A stretch of 64,000 nt of DNA from Kitasatospora sp. MMS16-BH015 (GTDB lineage Bacteria; Actinomycetota; Actinomycetes; Streptomycetales; Streptomycetaceae), in contig NZ_CP025394.1 in NCBI RefSeq assembly GCF_002943525.1, positions 2,728,001 through 2,792,000 on the forward strand. Direction: 5' to 3'. The notes beneath the pieces were generated by a model. That model was given only the letters and a program-made list of their open reading frames with translations, was not told the origin of the DNA and ran no database searches. A program made the position numbers and the translations under genes. This document shows, piece by piece, positions 46,617 to 54,803 of the stretch (position 1 is the stretch's first letter; every line of letters starts with the position of its first letter).

Positions 46617-46967
46617 TCAGGCCGCCACGGCCTCCGCCGCTTGGGCCGCCCGCTGGGCCTTGATCGCGTCGATCTTGCGGCCGTAGTGCACCGAGCACCA
46701 CCAGAGGGCGGCGAAGACCGCACCCAGGCCGAACATGGTCGGCAGCAGCAGGCCGCTGGCGATCAGGCCGATCTGCAGCGCCCAGCCGATCGCCACCGCG
46801 CCGGGGCGCGACAGCATGCCGCAGAGCAGTACGCAGACCACCATCGCGCCGCCGGTGACCGCCCAGATGGTGCCGGTGGAGACGTCGGTCAGGCGCATGG
46901 CCACCAGGCCGGCGAAGAGCAGCAGCAGCACTTCGCCGATCAGGGTGGAGGAGCAGAGGGTGCGCAT
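46617..46967 (-). CDS. DUF4233 family membrane protein
   Basis: A 116-residue protein with four hydrophobic helices (LIGEVLLLLFAGLVAMRL, IWAVTGGAMVVCVLLCG, GWALQIGLIASGLLLPTMF, FAALWWCSVHYG) and a helical charged end. It matches DUF4233, a family found just after folC in actinobacteria. The start is three bases beyond the folC stop, so the two are translated together. Function unknown. Confidence 0.88.
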   Translation of the reverse strand: MRTLCSSTLIGEVLLLLFAGLVAMRLTDVSTGTIWAVTGGAMVVCVLLCGMLSRPGAVAIGWALQIGLIASGLLLPTMFGLGAVFAALWWCSVHYGRKIDAIKAQRAAQAAEAVAA

Positions 46968-46970
46968 GGG

Positions 46971-48365
46971 TCAGGCCTTCCCGAGCAGCAGGCGGGCCTC
47001 GCCCACGGTGATGACGGAGCCGGTGACGAGGACGCCGCAGCCGGTCAGGTCGCCCTCCTCCTCGGCCAGGGTGACGGCGGCCTCGATGGCCTCGTCCAGG
47101 CGGGGCTCGACCTGGACGCGGTCCTCGCCGAAGATCTCCACGGCGACGGCGGCCAGCTCGTCCACCGGCATGCTGCGGTGGGTGGAGTTCTGGGTGATGA
47201 CCACCTCGGAGAGCACCGGCTCGAAGGCCTCCAGCAGGCCGGTGACGTCCTTGTCCCCGCTGGTGCCGATCACGCCGACCAGCTTGGTGAAGCCGAAGGC
47301 CTCGGTCAGCGCGGCCACCGTCACCTGGGCGCCGCCCGGGTTGTGGGCCGCGTCCAGCAGGATGGTGGGGCTGCGCCGGACGACCTCGAGACGGCCCGGG
47401 GAGGCGACCCCGGCGAAGGCCGCGCGGACCTTCTCCACGTCCAGCTGCCCGCCGCGCGCGCCGCCGACGCCGAAGAAGGCCTCGACGGCGGCCAGCGCCA
47501 GCGCCGCGTTCTGCGCCTGGTGCTCGCCGTGCAGGGGCAGGAAGATGTCCTCGTAGTCCTCGCCGCCGAGCCCGCGCAGCGTCACCAGCTGGCCGCCGAC
47601 GGCGATCTCGCGGTGCCGCACGCCGAACTCCATGCCCTCGCGGGCCACCGTGGCGTCCACCTCGACGGCCCGGCGCAGGATGGTCTGCGCGGCGTCCAGC
47701 GGCTGCTGGGCGACCACGGCGATCGCGCCCGGCTTGATGATCCCGGACTTCTCCACCGCGATCTCGCCGGTGGTGTTGCCCAGCTTGTCGGTGTGGTCCA
47801 GCGAGATCGGGGTGATCACCGAGACCTGGGCGTCGATCACGTTGGTGGCGTCCCAGGAGCCGCCCATGCCGACCTCGACCACGGCCACGTCCACCGGGGC
47901 CTCGGCGAAGGCGGCGTAGGCCATCGCGGTGAGCACCTCGAAGAATGAGAGCGCGACGGGCTGCTGCTCGTCCACCATCCCGAGGTACGGCTCGATGTCC
48001 CGGTAGGTCTCGACGAACTTCGCCGGGCTGATCGGGGAGCCGTCCAGGCTGATCCGCTCGGTCACCGACTCCACGTGCGGGCTGGTGTAGCGGCCGGTGC
48101 GCAGCTCGAAGGTGCCGAGCAGGCGCTCGATCATCCGGGCCGTGGAGGTCTTGCCGTTGGTGCCGGTGATGTGGATCGCCGGGTAGGCCCGGTTCGGCTC
48201 GCCGAGGATGTCGAGCAGCGCCTCGATCCGCACCAGCGAGGGCTCCAGCTTGTTCTCGGGCCAGCGCTTCGAGAGGGCGAGCTCCACCTCACGCAGCGGG
48301 TCGGCGCTCTCGGCCTGGTCGGCGGGGCGCATCGTGTACGGGTTCTGCTCGGCCTTGTCACTCAC
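46971..48365 (-). CDS. folC: Folylpolyglutamate synthase / dihydrofolate synthase
   Basis: A 464-residue Mur-ligase-fold enzyme that adds glutamate to folates and to dihydropteroate. The P-loop ITGTNGKTSTARMI is at about 68-80, YTSPHVESVTERI is the folate-loop segment, and VEVGMGGSWDATNVI and LDAAHNPGGAQ are typical. The gene normally lies directly downstream of valS; here five genes are interposed. Confidence 0.96.
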   Translation of the reverse strand: MSDKAEQNPYTMRPADQAESADPLREVELALSKRWPENKLEPSLVRIEALLDILGEPNRAYPAIHITGTNGKTSTARMIERLLGTFELRTGRYTSPHVESVTERISLDGSPISPAKFVETYRDIEPYLGMVDEQQPVALSFFEVLTAMAYAAFAEAPVDVAVVEVGMGGSWDATNVIDAQVSVITPISLDHTDKLGNTTGEIAVEKSGIIKPGAIAVVAQQPLDAAQTILRRAVEVDATVAREGMEFGVRHREIAVGGQLVTLRGLGGEDYEDIFLPLHGEHQAQNAALALAAVEAFFGVGGARGGQLDVEKVRAAFAGVASPGRLEVVRRSPTILLDAAHNPGGAQVTVAALTEAFGFTKLVGVIGTSGDKDVTGLLEAFEPVLSEVVITQNSTHRSMPVDELAAVAVEIFGEDRVQVEPRLDEAIEAAVTLAEEEGDLTGCGVLVTGSVITVGEARLLLGKA

Positions 48366-48496
48366 GCCGACAGTCTACGGACGGGGGTCGGCGGGCCCGA
48401 CGGCGCGGTGACCCCCGCCACTTCGTAAAGACTTCACCAAGTGGATCGTATAGCCTCTGTTTCGCAGGCGAACAGTGACGTTTTGCCTATCTATCG

Positions 48497-49936
48497 ATGG
48501 CTTTCTACCCTACGAGGTCACTGTTGCGAGGTTTCTTCCAGGCGCACGAGGCTGTCGTCCTCCTGGTGGCGAGCACCCTCTCGCTCCTGCTGCTGGCCTA
48601 CATGGTCTTCGTCTTCGGCCGCTTCCTGCTCTACTGGGGCGGCTCCGCGCACGCCTTCCGGCACAACCGCCCGGCCGAGCCCGGCGACCCCGCCTCCTTC
48701 CACTGGCACCTGGTGATCCCCTGCCGGGACGAGGAGGCCGTGATCGAGCAGACCCTGGCCCGGCTGCGCGCCGCCTGCCCCGGTGCCCACCTCTGGGTGG
48801 TGGACGACGACAGCGAGGACGCCACCCGCGCCCTGGTGCTGGCCGCCGCCGAACGGGACCGGGACGTCCACCTGGTGCAGCGCCGCCGCCCGCAGGCCCG
48901 GATCGGCAAGGGCGCCGCGCTGAACGCCGCCTACCGGGAGGTCTCCGCCTGGCTGCCGCCCGGCACCGACCGCGCCCGGGTGGTGATCGGCGTGGTCGAC
49001 GCCGACGGCCGGCTCGCCCCCGACGCCCTCCCCCAGGTCGCCAACGCGCACGCGATGGGCCGCCCCGACACCGGCGCCGTGCAGATCGGCGTCCGGATGC
49101 GCAACGCCGAGGACCCCCGACCGCGCCCCGACCGCGGCCGGCTCGGCAACGCCTTCGCCCGAGCCCTGGTGCGGATGCAGGACATCGAGTTCCAGGCCGG
49201 CAACGCCGGGATGCAGCTGCTGCGCCGCCGCACCGGCTCGGTCGGCCTCGGCGGCAACGGCCAGTTCGTCCGGCTCACCGCGCTCGACTCGCTCGCGGGC
49301 GAGGCCGGCACCCCCTGGCCCGAGCGCGCCCTGCTGGAAGACTACGAATCCGGCCTGGAGCTGCGGCTGGCCGGCTGGCGCCTCACCCACGTGCACGAGA
49401 CCAACGTCTCCCAGGAGGGCCTGGTCTCCACCCGCCGCTTCCTCACCCAGCGCACCCGCTGGGCCCAGGGCAACCTCCAGTGCCTGCGGTACACCGGCCG
49501 GGTGCTGCGCTCGAAGGAGTACGGCCCGGGCGGCAAGGCCGAGGTGCTCTACACCTTCCTCCAGCCGCTGGCCGCCGTCGCCCTGGTGGTGCTCACTCCG
49601 GTCTCGATCGGCATCTCCTTCGCCACCCGGGTCTTCTACCCGGGCGACGCGGCCGGCTTCGAGGAGCGGTTCGGCCCGCTGATGGCCGTCGCCTTCCTGC
49701 TCGCCGCGCTGCCGCTGGTGCTCTGGGGCCTGACCTACCGCCGGCTGGTCACCCCCGACCGGTCCTGGCTGACCGGGCTGCTCTGGGGCCTCCTGTTCTG
49801 GCTTTTCACCTACCACCTCTTCGTGGTCGGCACCCGGGCCGCCGTCCGGCTGCTGCGCGGCCGCAACGGCTGGGCCAAGACCCGCCGCAACGCCGAGACC
49901 ATCGCCGCGGGCGCCCCGACCGCCCTCGAAGCCTGA
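48497..49936 (+). CDS. GT2-family membrane glycosyltransferase
   Basis: A 479-residue enzyme of the processive GT2 type (cellulose/hyaluronan/NodC-like layout). N-terminal helix at about 22-45, cytoplasmic GT-A domain at about 68-335, then three or four C-terminal helices. Catalytic elements are LVIPCRDEE, WVVDDDSEDAT, VVDADGRLAPDAL (DxD type), LLEDYESGLELRL (ED base) and QRTRWAQGN (Q-x-x-R-W). This set supports polymer synthesis coupled to export. Sugar specificity is unknown. It is followed 28 bases later by a UDP-GlcNAc 2-epimerase gene, which points to an N-acetylmannosamine-containing or related glycan. Confidence 0.88.
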   Translation: MAFYPTRSLLRGFFQAHEAVVLLVASTLSLLLLAYMVFVFGRFLLYWGGSAHAFRHNRPAEPGDPASFHWHLVIPCRDEEAVIEQTLARLRAACPGAHLWVVDDDSEDATRALVLAAAERDRDVHLVQRRRPQARIGKGAALNAAYREVSAWLPPGTDRARVVIGVVDADGRLAPDALPQVANAHAMGRPDTGAVQIGVRMRNAEDPRPRPDRGRLGNAFARALVRMQDIEFQAGNAGMQLLRRRTGSVGLGGNGQFVRLTALDSLAGEAGTPWPERALLEDYESGLELRLAGWRLTHVHETNVSQEGLVSTRRFLTQRTRWAQGNLQCLRYTGRVLRSKEYGPGGKAEVLYTFLQPLAAVALVVLTPVSIGISFATRVFYPGDAAGFEERFGPLMAVAFLLAALPLVLWGLTYRRLVTPDRSWLTGLLWGLLFWLFTYHLFVVGTRAAVRLLRGRNGWAKTRRNAETIAAGAPTALEA

Positions 49937-49964
49937 CCACTCGAAGCCCGATCGGAGAATTCGG

Positions 49965-51104
49965 ATGTCCGTGCACACCCTCCCCCGCCGTATCGCCTCG
50001 CCGCAGATCGCCGTGGTCCTCGGCACCCGGCCCGAGCTGGTCAAGCTCGCCCCGCTGATCCACGAACTCGGGCCCGCCGCCCGCCTGCTGCACACCGGGC
50101 AGCACTGGGACGAGGCGATGTCCGGTCGCTTCCTGCGCGAACTCGACCTGCCCGAGCCCGAGTTGCTCACCGGCGTGGGCGGCCGCCCGCGGGCCGGGCA
50201 GATCGCCGCCTCGCTCGACCAGCTGGACGCCGCCTTCACCGCGGAGCGCCCCGGCGCGGTGGTCGTCCAGGGCGACACCAACGCCACCCTGGCCGGCGCG
50301 CTGGCCGCCAACGCCCGGGGCATCCCGCTGGTGCACGTCGAGGCGGGCCTGCGCAGCCACGACCGGGCGATGCCGGAGGAGCACAACCGGGTCATGGTCG
50401 ACCACATCGCCGATCTGCTCTGCGCCGCCACCGAGGACAACCTGGCCAACCTGAGCGCGGAGGCCGTCCCGGCCGAGCGGGTGGCGCTCACCGGCAACAC
50501 CGTGGTCGAGGTGGTCCGGGCCGGCCTGCCGCGGGCGGCCGAGCGGGTGGCCCTGCTCGACCGGTACGGCCTGCGGCCCGACGGCTACGTGCTGGCCACC
50601 GTGCACCGCCCGGAGAACACCGACACCGCCGAGGCACTCGGCGCCGTGCTGGCCGGCCTCGGCGGCCTCGGCCACCCGGTGCTCTTCCCGATGCACCCGC
50701 GCACCCGGGCCGCCGTCGAGCGCTTCGGCCTGACCCACCTGCTGGCCGGCCTCCAGGTGATCGAGCCGGTCGGGTACGCGGAGTTCCTGGGCCTGGCCCG
50801 GCACGCCGCGCTGCTCGTCTCCGACTCGGGTGGCGTGCAGGAGGAGTGCACCGTGCTGGGGCGCCCGCTGCTGGTGGTCCGCCGCTCCACCGAACGCCCC
50901 GAGGCCGTGGCCGCCGGCTTCGCCGCCCTGGTCGAGCCCGGCGAACAGCTCGCCACCATGGCCGCCGCCTGGCTCGCCGACACCCGCAGCAGGCTGGCCC
51001 GCCTGGCCGCCACCCCCAGCCCGTACGGCGACGGTTCTGCCTCGGCGCGGATCGCCCAGCTGACGGTCGAACTGGCCTCGGCCGAGCTGCACAGAGCCGC
51101 GTAG
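49965..51104 (+). CDS. UDP-N-acetylglucosamine 2-epimerase (non-hydrolysing)
   Basis: A 379-residue WecB/MnaA-type enzyme interconverting UDP-GlcNAc and UDP-ManNAc. Motifs are VLGTRPELVKLAPLI, HTGQHWD, VVQGDTNATLAGALAA, VHVEAGLRSHDRAMPEEHNR, TVHRPEN and SDSGGVQEECTVLGRP, with the expected catalytic Asp, Glu and His residues. It is paired with the GT2 gene and probably supplies its donor. ATG start; length normal. Confidence 0.93.
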   Translation: MSVHTLPRRIASPQIAVVLGTRPELVKLAPLIHELGPAARLLHTGQHWDEAMSGRFLRELDLPEPELLTGVGGRPRAGQIAASLDQLDAAFTAERPGAVVVQGDTNATLAGALAANARGIPLVHVEAGLRSHDRAMPEEHNRVMVDHIADLLCAATEDNLANLSAEAVPAERVALTGNTVVEVVRAGLPRAAERVALLDRYGLRPDGYVLATVHRPENTDTAEALGAVLAGLGGLGHPVLFPMHPRTRAAVERFGLTHLLAGLQVIEPVGYAEFLGLARHAALLVSDSGGVQEECTVLGRPLLVVRRSTERPEAVAAGFAALVEPGEQLATMAAAWLADTRSRLARLAATPSPYGDGSASARIAQLTVELASAELHRAA

Positions 51105-51152
51105 AGCTGTCGCTCCAGGACCTGCGGGGAATCGCTCAGAGCAACCACAACA

Positions 51153-51222
51153 GGGGCGCGGGGAACTGCGCGCGCAACCGTGCACCGCCGTCGTGCCCTG
51201 GTCGCGCAGTTCCCCGCGCCCC
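51153..51222. repeat. Hairpin repeat with perfect 20-base arms
   Basis: GGGGCGCGGGGAACTGCGCG at 51153-51172 and its exact complement at 51203-51222, spaced by 30 bases. It is a second copy of the element at 29705-29794. It lies after the epimerase stop and probably works as a terminator there. Confidence 0.88.
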
Positions 51223-51249
51223 GGGGGCAACGCCCCATCGCGGGTGCCC

Positions 51250-51278
51250 TTGACAGAGGCATTGGTCTACTCCACCTT
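51250..51278 (+). promoter_or_regulatory. Chitinase promoter with DasR-type (dre) site
   Basis: A consensus -35 TTGACA at 51250-51255 is followed, 17 bases on, by a weak -10 (CACCTT, 51273-51278). Between and into them lies ATTGGTCTACTCCACC (51261-51276), which matches 12 of 16 positions of the dre consensus ACTGGTCTAGACCACT bound by the GlcNAc-responsive repressor DasR. DasR control of chitinases is established in streptomycetes; here it is inferred from sequence. Confidence 0.7.
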
Positions 51279-51323
51279 GTGAGGCGTAGCGCAGCGCACC
51301 TCCTCCCCCCACAGGAGTCGGCC

Positions 51324-52838
51324 ATGCACGCACGCCCCAGAAACGCCTTCCTCGCCGCCATGGTGGCCGCCGCCCTCGCGCTGGTCGGTCTGCTGATGGC
51401 CAGTCCGGGAGCCCAGGCCGCCGATGTCGAGCTGATCGCCAACGGCGGGTTCGAGAGCGGGAACCACCTCGCGCCCTGGGTCTGCAGCAACAACTCCGGT
51501 GCGCCGGAGGGCAGCCAGGTGCACTCCGGCTCGTACGCCCTCCAGGCCACCCCGAGCAGCACCGACACCGCCCAGTGCACCCAGACCGTGACGGTCAAAC
51601 CGTCCTCGGCCTACACGCTCAGCGCCTGGGTGCTAGGCCCGTACACCTACCTCGGCGTCACCGGCACCGGCGGCACCGACCCCAGCACCTGGACCACCGG
51701 CACGAGTTGGAGCAAGCTCTCGACCGGCTTCACCACCGGGGCGAGCACCACCCAGGTCACGGTCTACCTGCACGGCTGGTACGCCCAGGGCGCCTACGAG
51801 GCCGACGACGTCTCCCTGCTCGGCCCCGGCACCCCGCAGCCCAGCCCCTCCGGCTCCACCACCGTCCCACCGTCCCCCAGCCCGAGCCCGTCCCCGAGCC
51901 CTAGCCCCTCCCCCAGTCAGAGCAGCACCCCGCCCACCGGCGGTCTGCCCAAGCACCTGCTGACCGGCTACTGGCAGGACTTCGACAACGGCGCCACCGT
52001 GCAGAAGATCAGTGACGTGCCCGCCGCGTACGACATCATCGCGGTGGCCTTCGCGGATGCGACGGGCACGCCGGGGGCGTTGAGCTTCACGCTGGACAGC
52101 ACCCTCTCCAGCCGGCTCGGCGGGTACACCACGGCGCAGTTCAAGGCGGACATCGCCGCCAAGCACGCGGCCGGCAAGCGGGTGGTGCTCTCGGTCGGCG
52201 GGCAGAACGGGACGGTCTCGGTCAGCGACTCGAGCTCGGCCGCGAACTTCGCGAACTCCGCGTACGCGCTGGTCCAGCAGTACGGGTTCGACGGGGTGGA
52301 CATCGACCTGGAGAACGGGGTCAACGCCACCTACCTGGGGCAGGCGCTGCACTCGCTGGCGGCCAAGGTCGGCAGCGGGTTCGTGCTGACCATGGCGCCG
52401 CAGACCATCGACATGCAGTCCACCGGGATGGAGTACTTCAAGCTGGCGCTGAACGTGAAGGACGTGCTGACCATCGTCAACATGCAGTACTACAACTCGG
52501 GGTCGATGAACGGCTGCGACGGCAACGTGTACGCGGAGGGCACCGAGAACTTCCTCACCGCCCTCGCCTGCATCCAGCTCCAGGGCGGGCTCGCCCCGAG
52601 CCAGGTCGGCCTCGGTGTGCCCGCCTCGGGCTCGGCGGCGGGCGGCGGGTACGTCAGCCCGAGCGTGGTGAACGCGGCCCTGGACTGCCTGGCGAGCGGC
52701 ACCAACTGCGGCTCGTACAAGCCGGCCAAGACCTGGCCCGGGATCGGCGGTGCGATGACCTGGTCCACCAACTGGGACGCAAGCGCCGGTGGCGGCATCG
52801 CCTCGAGCGTGGGCGGGCACCTGCACGCGATGCCCTGA
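51324..52838 (+). CDS. Secreted GH18 chitinase with carbohydrate-binding module
   Basis: A 504-residue extracellular chitinase. Signal peptide at about 1-33 ending PGAQAADV, a jelly-roll carbohydrate-binding domain at about 34-172 (LIANGGFESGNHLAPWVC), a Pro-Ser linker at about 173-205, and the GH18 barrel from about 207 (HLLTGYWQDFDNG). The catalytic DxxDxDxE is FDGVDIDLEN at about 322-331, with Glu intact. VNMQYYNSGSM is the conserved later strand. It degrades chitin or related GlcNAc polymers. ATG start with AGGAG upstream. It belongs to the folC-valS cassette but has its own promoter. Confidence 0.95.
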   Translation: MHARPRNAFLAAMVAAALALVGLLMASPGAQAADVELIANGGFESGNHLAPWVCSNNSGAPEGSQVHSGSYALQATPSSTDTAQCTQTVTVKPSSAYTLSAWVLGPYTYLGVTGTGGTDPSTWTTGTSWSKLSTGFTTGASTTQVTVYLHGWYAQGAYEADDVSLLGPGTPQPSPSGSTTVPPSPSPSPSPSPSPSPSQSSTPPTGGLPKHLLTGYWQDFDNGATVQKISDVPAAYDIIAVAFADATGTPGALSFTLDSTLSSRLGGYTTAQFKADIAAKHAAGKRVVLSVGGQNGTVSVSDSSSAANFANSAYALVQQYGFDGVDIDLENGVNATYLGQALHSLAAKVGSGFVLTMAPQTIDMQSTGMEYFKLALNVKDVLTIVNMQYYNSGSMNGCDGNVYAEGTENFLTALACIQLQGGLAPSQVGLGVPASGSAAGGGYVSPSVVNAALDCLASGTNCGSYKPAKTWPGIGGAMTWSTNWDASAGGGIASSVGGHLHAMP

Positions 52839-52842
52839 ACCC

Positions 52843-53376
52843 TCAGGAGTGGCGGGCTTCCGGGATGCGGGAGCAGTGGCGGCGCCGGAGCTCGGCGGTG
52901 ATCTCCTCGGCCTCCCCCTCCGGGAGGAGGGGGAGCATCATCGCCACCGCCTGGAGCAGCCCGCCGAGCAGGTACGTGGTGTCGGGGGTGGCGGCCACCA
53001 GCCCCCGCACCGAGGCCACGTCGCCGTCGCCGACCGCCTCGATCAGCCGGGCCACGTCCGCCGCCTCCTCGTCCACCACCACGGCCGAGGTGTCGGCGGG
53101 CGCGCGCTGGGCCATCACCCGCAGCACCCGGTCGCCGACCTCGGGGGCGTAGGCCTTGCGGACGGACTCGGCGGCGATCCAGACCAGCAGCGTGGTCACC
53201 TCGCGCTCCACGTGCCGGTCGAAAAGCTCGTCCAACTGCCGGTCGAAGGCGAGTTGGTTGCCGTGCCGGAAGGCGAGCAGCAGCGCGGCCGCCCGCGCCT
53301 TCGCCGCCTCGACCTCGGCCACGGGCAGTTCGTCGGCCAACTCCTCGGTCACCACCACGCCGTTCCCTCCCGTCAT
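52843..53376 (-). CDS. Helical protein of unknown function
   Basis: A 177-residue soluble, mainly helical, acidic protein. No family recognised. Notable segments are FRHGNQLAFDRQLDELFDRHVEREV, quoted in part (QLDELFDRHVEREV), and LLGGLLQAVAMMLPLLPEG. It ends four bases from the chitinase stop on the opposite strand and lies downstream of the second mreB on the same strand, so it might be expressed with that gene. Confidence 0.65.
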   Translation of the reverse strand: MTGGNGVVVTEELADELPVAEVEAAKARAAALLLAFRHGNQLAFDRQLDELFDRHVEREVTTLLVWIAAESVRKAYAPEVGDRVLRVMAQRAPADTSAVVVDEEAADVARLIEAVGDGDVASVRGLVAATPDTTYLLGGLLQAVAMMLPLLPEGEAEEITAELRRRHCSRIPEARHS

Positions 53377-53553
53377 GAGTCACTCGCTGAGAACTCCTGC
53401 TCACCGTACACAGTGGAACTGCAACTTCCGGTGAACTCGCGCGTGCAACACAACTGGCCACGAGAAATGCCGTCCGGCGCAATAACCGGAAAGCGGGCCC
53501 GGTTTCACCGTCAATTCCCCTCGGCGGAAAGCGAATCCAAGACCCGCGAGCGG

Positions 53554-54600
53554 CTAGGCACTCACCGAGAAGACCCGGCGCAGCGCCTCGACCTCCTCGA
53601 CGCACTGGCCCGAGCCCACGGCCACGCAGTCCAGCGGGTTCTCCGCCACCCGCACCGGCAGGCCGGTCTCCCGGGAGAGCCGGCGGCTCAGGCCGCGCAG
53701 CAGGGCGCCGCCGCCGGTCAGGGTGATGCCCTGGCCCATCACGTCGCCGGAGAGCTCGGGCGGCACCTCGTCCAGTGTGAGCTTCACGGCCGCGACGATC
53801 TCGTCCACCGGCTCATCCAGGGCGGCGCGGACCTGCTCGGCCGTCACCACGGCGGTGCGGGGCAGGCCCTGGACGGCGTCCCGGCCGCGGACCTCCACCT
53901 CGGTGGGCTCCTCCGGCTCGAAGGCGTCGGGGTCGGCGGAGCCGATCACCAGCTTGATCTCCTCGGCGGTGCGCTCGCCGATCAGCAGGCCGTGGTCCTT
54001 CTTGACCTGCCGGATGATCGCGGCGTCCAACCGGTCGCCCGCGCAGCGCAGCGACTGGGCCGCGACGATCCCGCCCATCGAGAGCACGGCCACCTCGGTG
54101 GTGCCGCCGCCGATGTCCACCACCATCGAACCGGTGGGCTCCTGCACCGGCAGCCCGGCCCCGATCGCCGCCGCCATCGGCTCCTCGATCAGATGCACCG
54201 AGCGCGCTCCGGCGCTGCTCACCGCCTCGATGACGGCCCGTCGCTCCACGCCGGTGATGCCGCTGGGCACGCAGACCACGACCCGGGGCTTGGGGCCGAA
54301 GAACCGGCCCGGCTTGCCGGTGACCTTGGCCAGCAGGTGGCGCAGCAGGTGCCGGGTGCCCTCGAAGTCGGCGATCACGCCGTCCTGCAGGGGCCGGCCG
54401 GCCACGATGTCCCCGGGGGTGCGGCCGAGGGTGCGCTTGGCCTCGGCGCCGACGCTCAGCACCTCGCCGGTGCGCTTGTCCATCGCGACCACCGAGGGCT
54501 CGTTGAGCACGATGCCCTTGCCGCGGAGGTAGACCAGGGTGTTGGCGGTGCCGAGATCGATGCCAATGTCCTGACCGCGCCTTGCTTGCGTACTCGCCAT
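53554..54600 (-). CDS. Second MreB-like actin homologue (Mbl-type)
   Basis: A 348-residue MreB paralogue. It keeps [36 protein letters not shown] and [16 protein letters not shown], so nucleotide binding should be intact. Start MASTQARRGQD is preferred over an upstream in-frame codon because it is followed at once by the first strand. Compared with MreB at 44737-45774 it has a changed acidic segment at about 237-252 (DPDAFEPEEPTEVEV). Streptomycetes have an mbl gene that acts in sporulation; orthology is likely but not provable here. Located away from mreCD, next to an unknown gene and a perfect 12-base inverted repeat. Confidence 0.92.
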   Translation of the reverse strand: MASTQARRGQDIGIDLGTANTLVYLRGKGIVLNEPSVVAMDKRTGEVLSVGAEAKRTLGRTPGDIVAGRPLQDGVIADFEGTRHLLRHLLAKVTGKPGRFFGPKPRVVVCVPSGITGVERRAVIEAVSSAGARSVHLIEEPMAAAIGAGLPVQEPTGSMVVDIGGGTTEVAVLSMGGIVAAQSLRCAGDRLDAAIIRQVKKDHGLLIGERTAEEIKLVIGSADPDAFEPEEPTEVEVRGRDAVQGLPRTAVVTAEQVRAALDEPVDEIVAAVKLTLDEVPPELSGDVMGQGITLTGGGALLRGLSRRLSRETGLPVRVAENPLDCVAVGSGQCVEEVEALRRVFSVSA

Positions 54601-54659
54601 TGGCCCGCCCTTTTCTCTTCGTGCACGTTCGCAGAGGGCCAAGGGTACGTGAGGAATTC

Positions 54660-54720
54660 GGCCGAACGGCCTATCAGGATCCGGGGATTACCTGCCGAAT
54701 AGCGGTTGGGCCGTTCGGCC
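54660..54720. promoter_or_regulatory. Perfect 12-bp inverted repeat upstream of the second mreB
   Basis: GGCCGAACGGCC at 54660-54671 and GGCCGTTCGGCC at 54709-54720 are exact complements, each arm itself quasi-palindromic (GGCC-4-GGCC), 37 bases apart. They lie 60-120 bases before the start codon, where an operator pair would be expected. A DNA-looping or paired-dimer operator is inferred. Confidence 0.55.
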
Positions 54721-54755
54721 CTGACGGCACGGGACTTTGGTCCTGCCGAAAACGC

Positions 54756-54792
54756 CGCAGGGGCACCCGGACGGAGTCCGGGTGCCCCTGCG
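54756..54792 (-). terminator. valS terminator
   Basis: Perfect 17-base arms (54756-54772, 54776-54792) with a GGA loop, 11 bases after the valS stop; on the minus strand it is followed by GCGTTTTCGG. Confidence 0.85.
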
Positions 54793-54803
54793 GGCGATTG
54801 CCG

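Noticed and set aside
48518..50500. Minus-strand open frame opposite the GT2 and epimerase genes
   Set aside because: The plus-strand genes carry full catalytic motif sets; the reverse frame has none.
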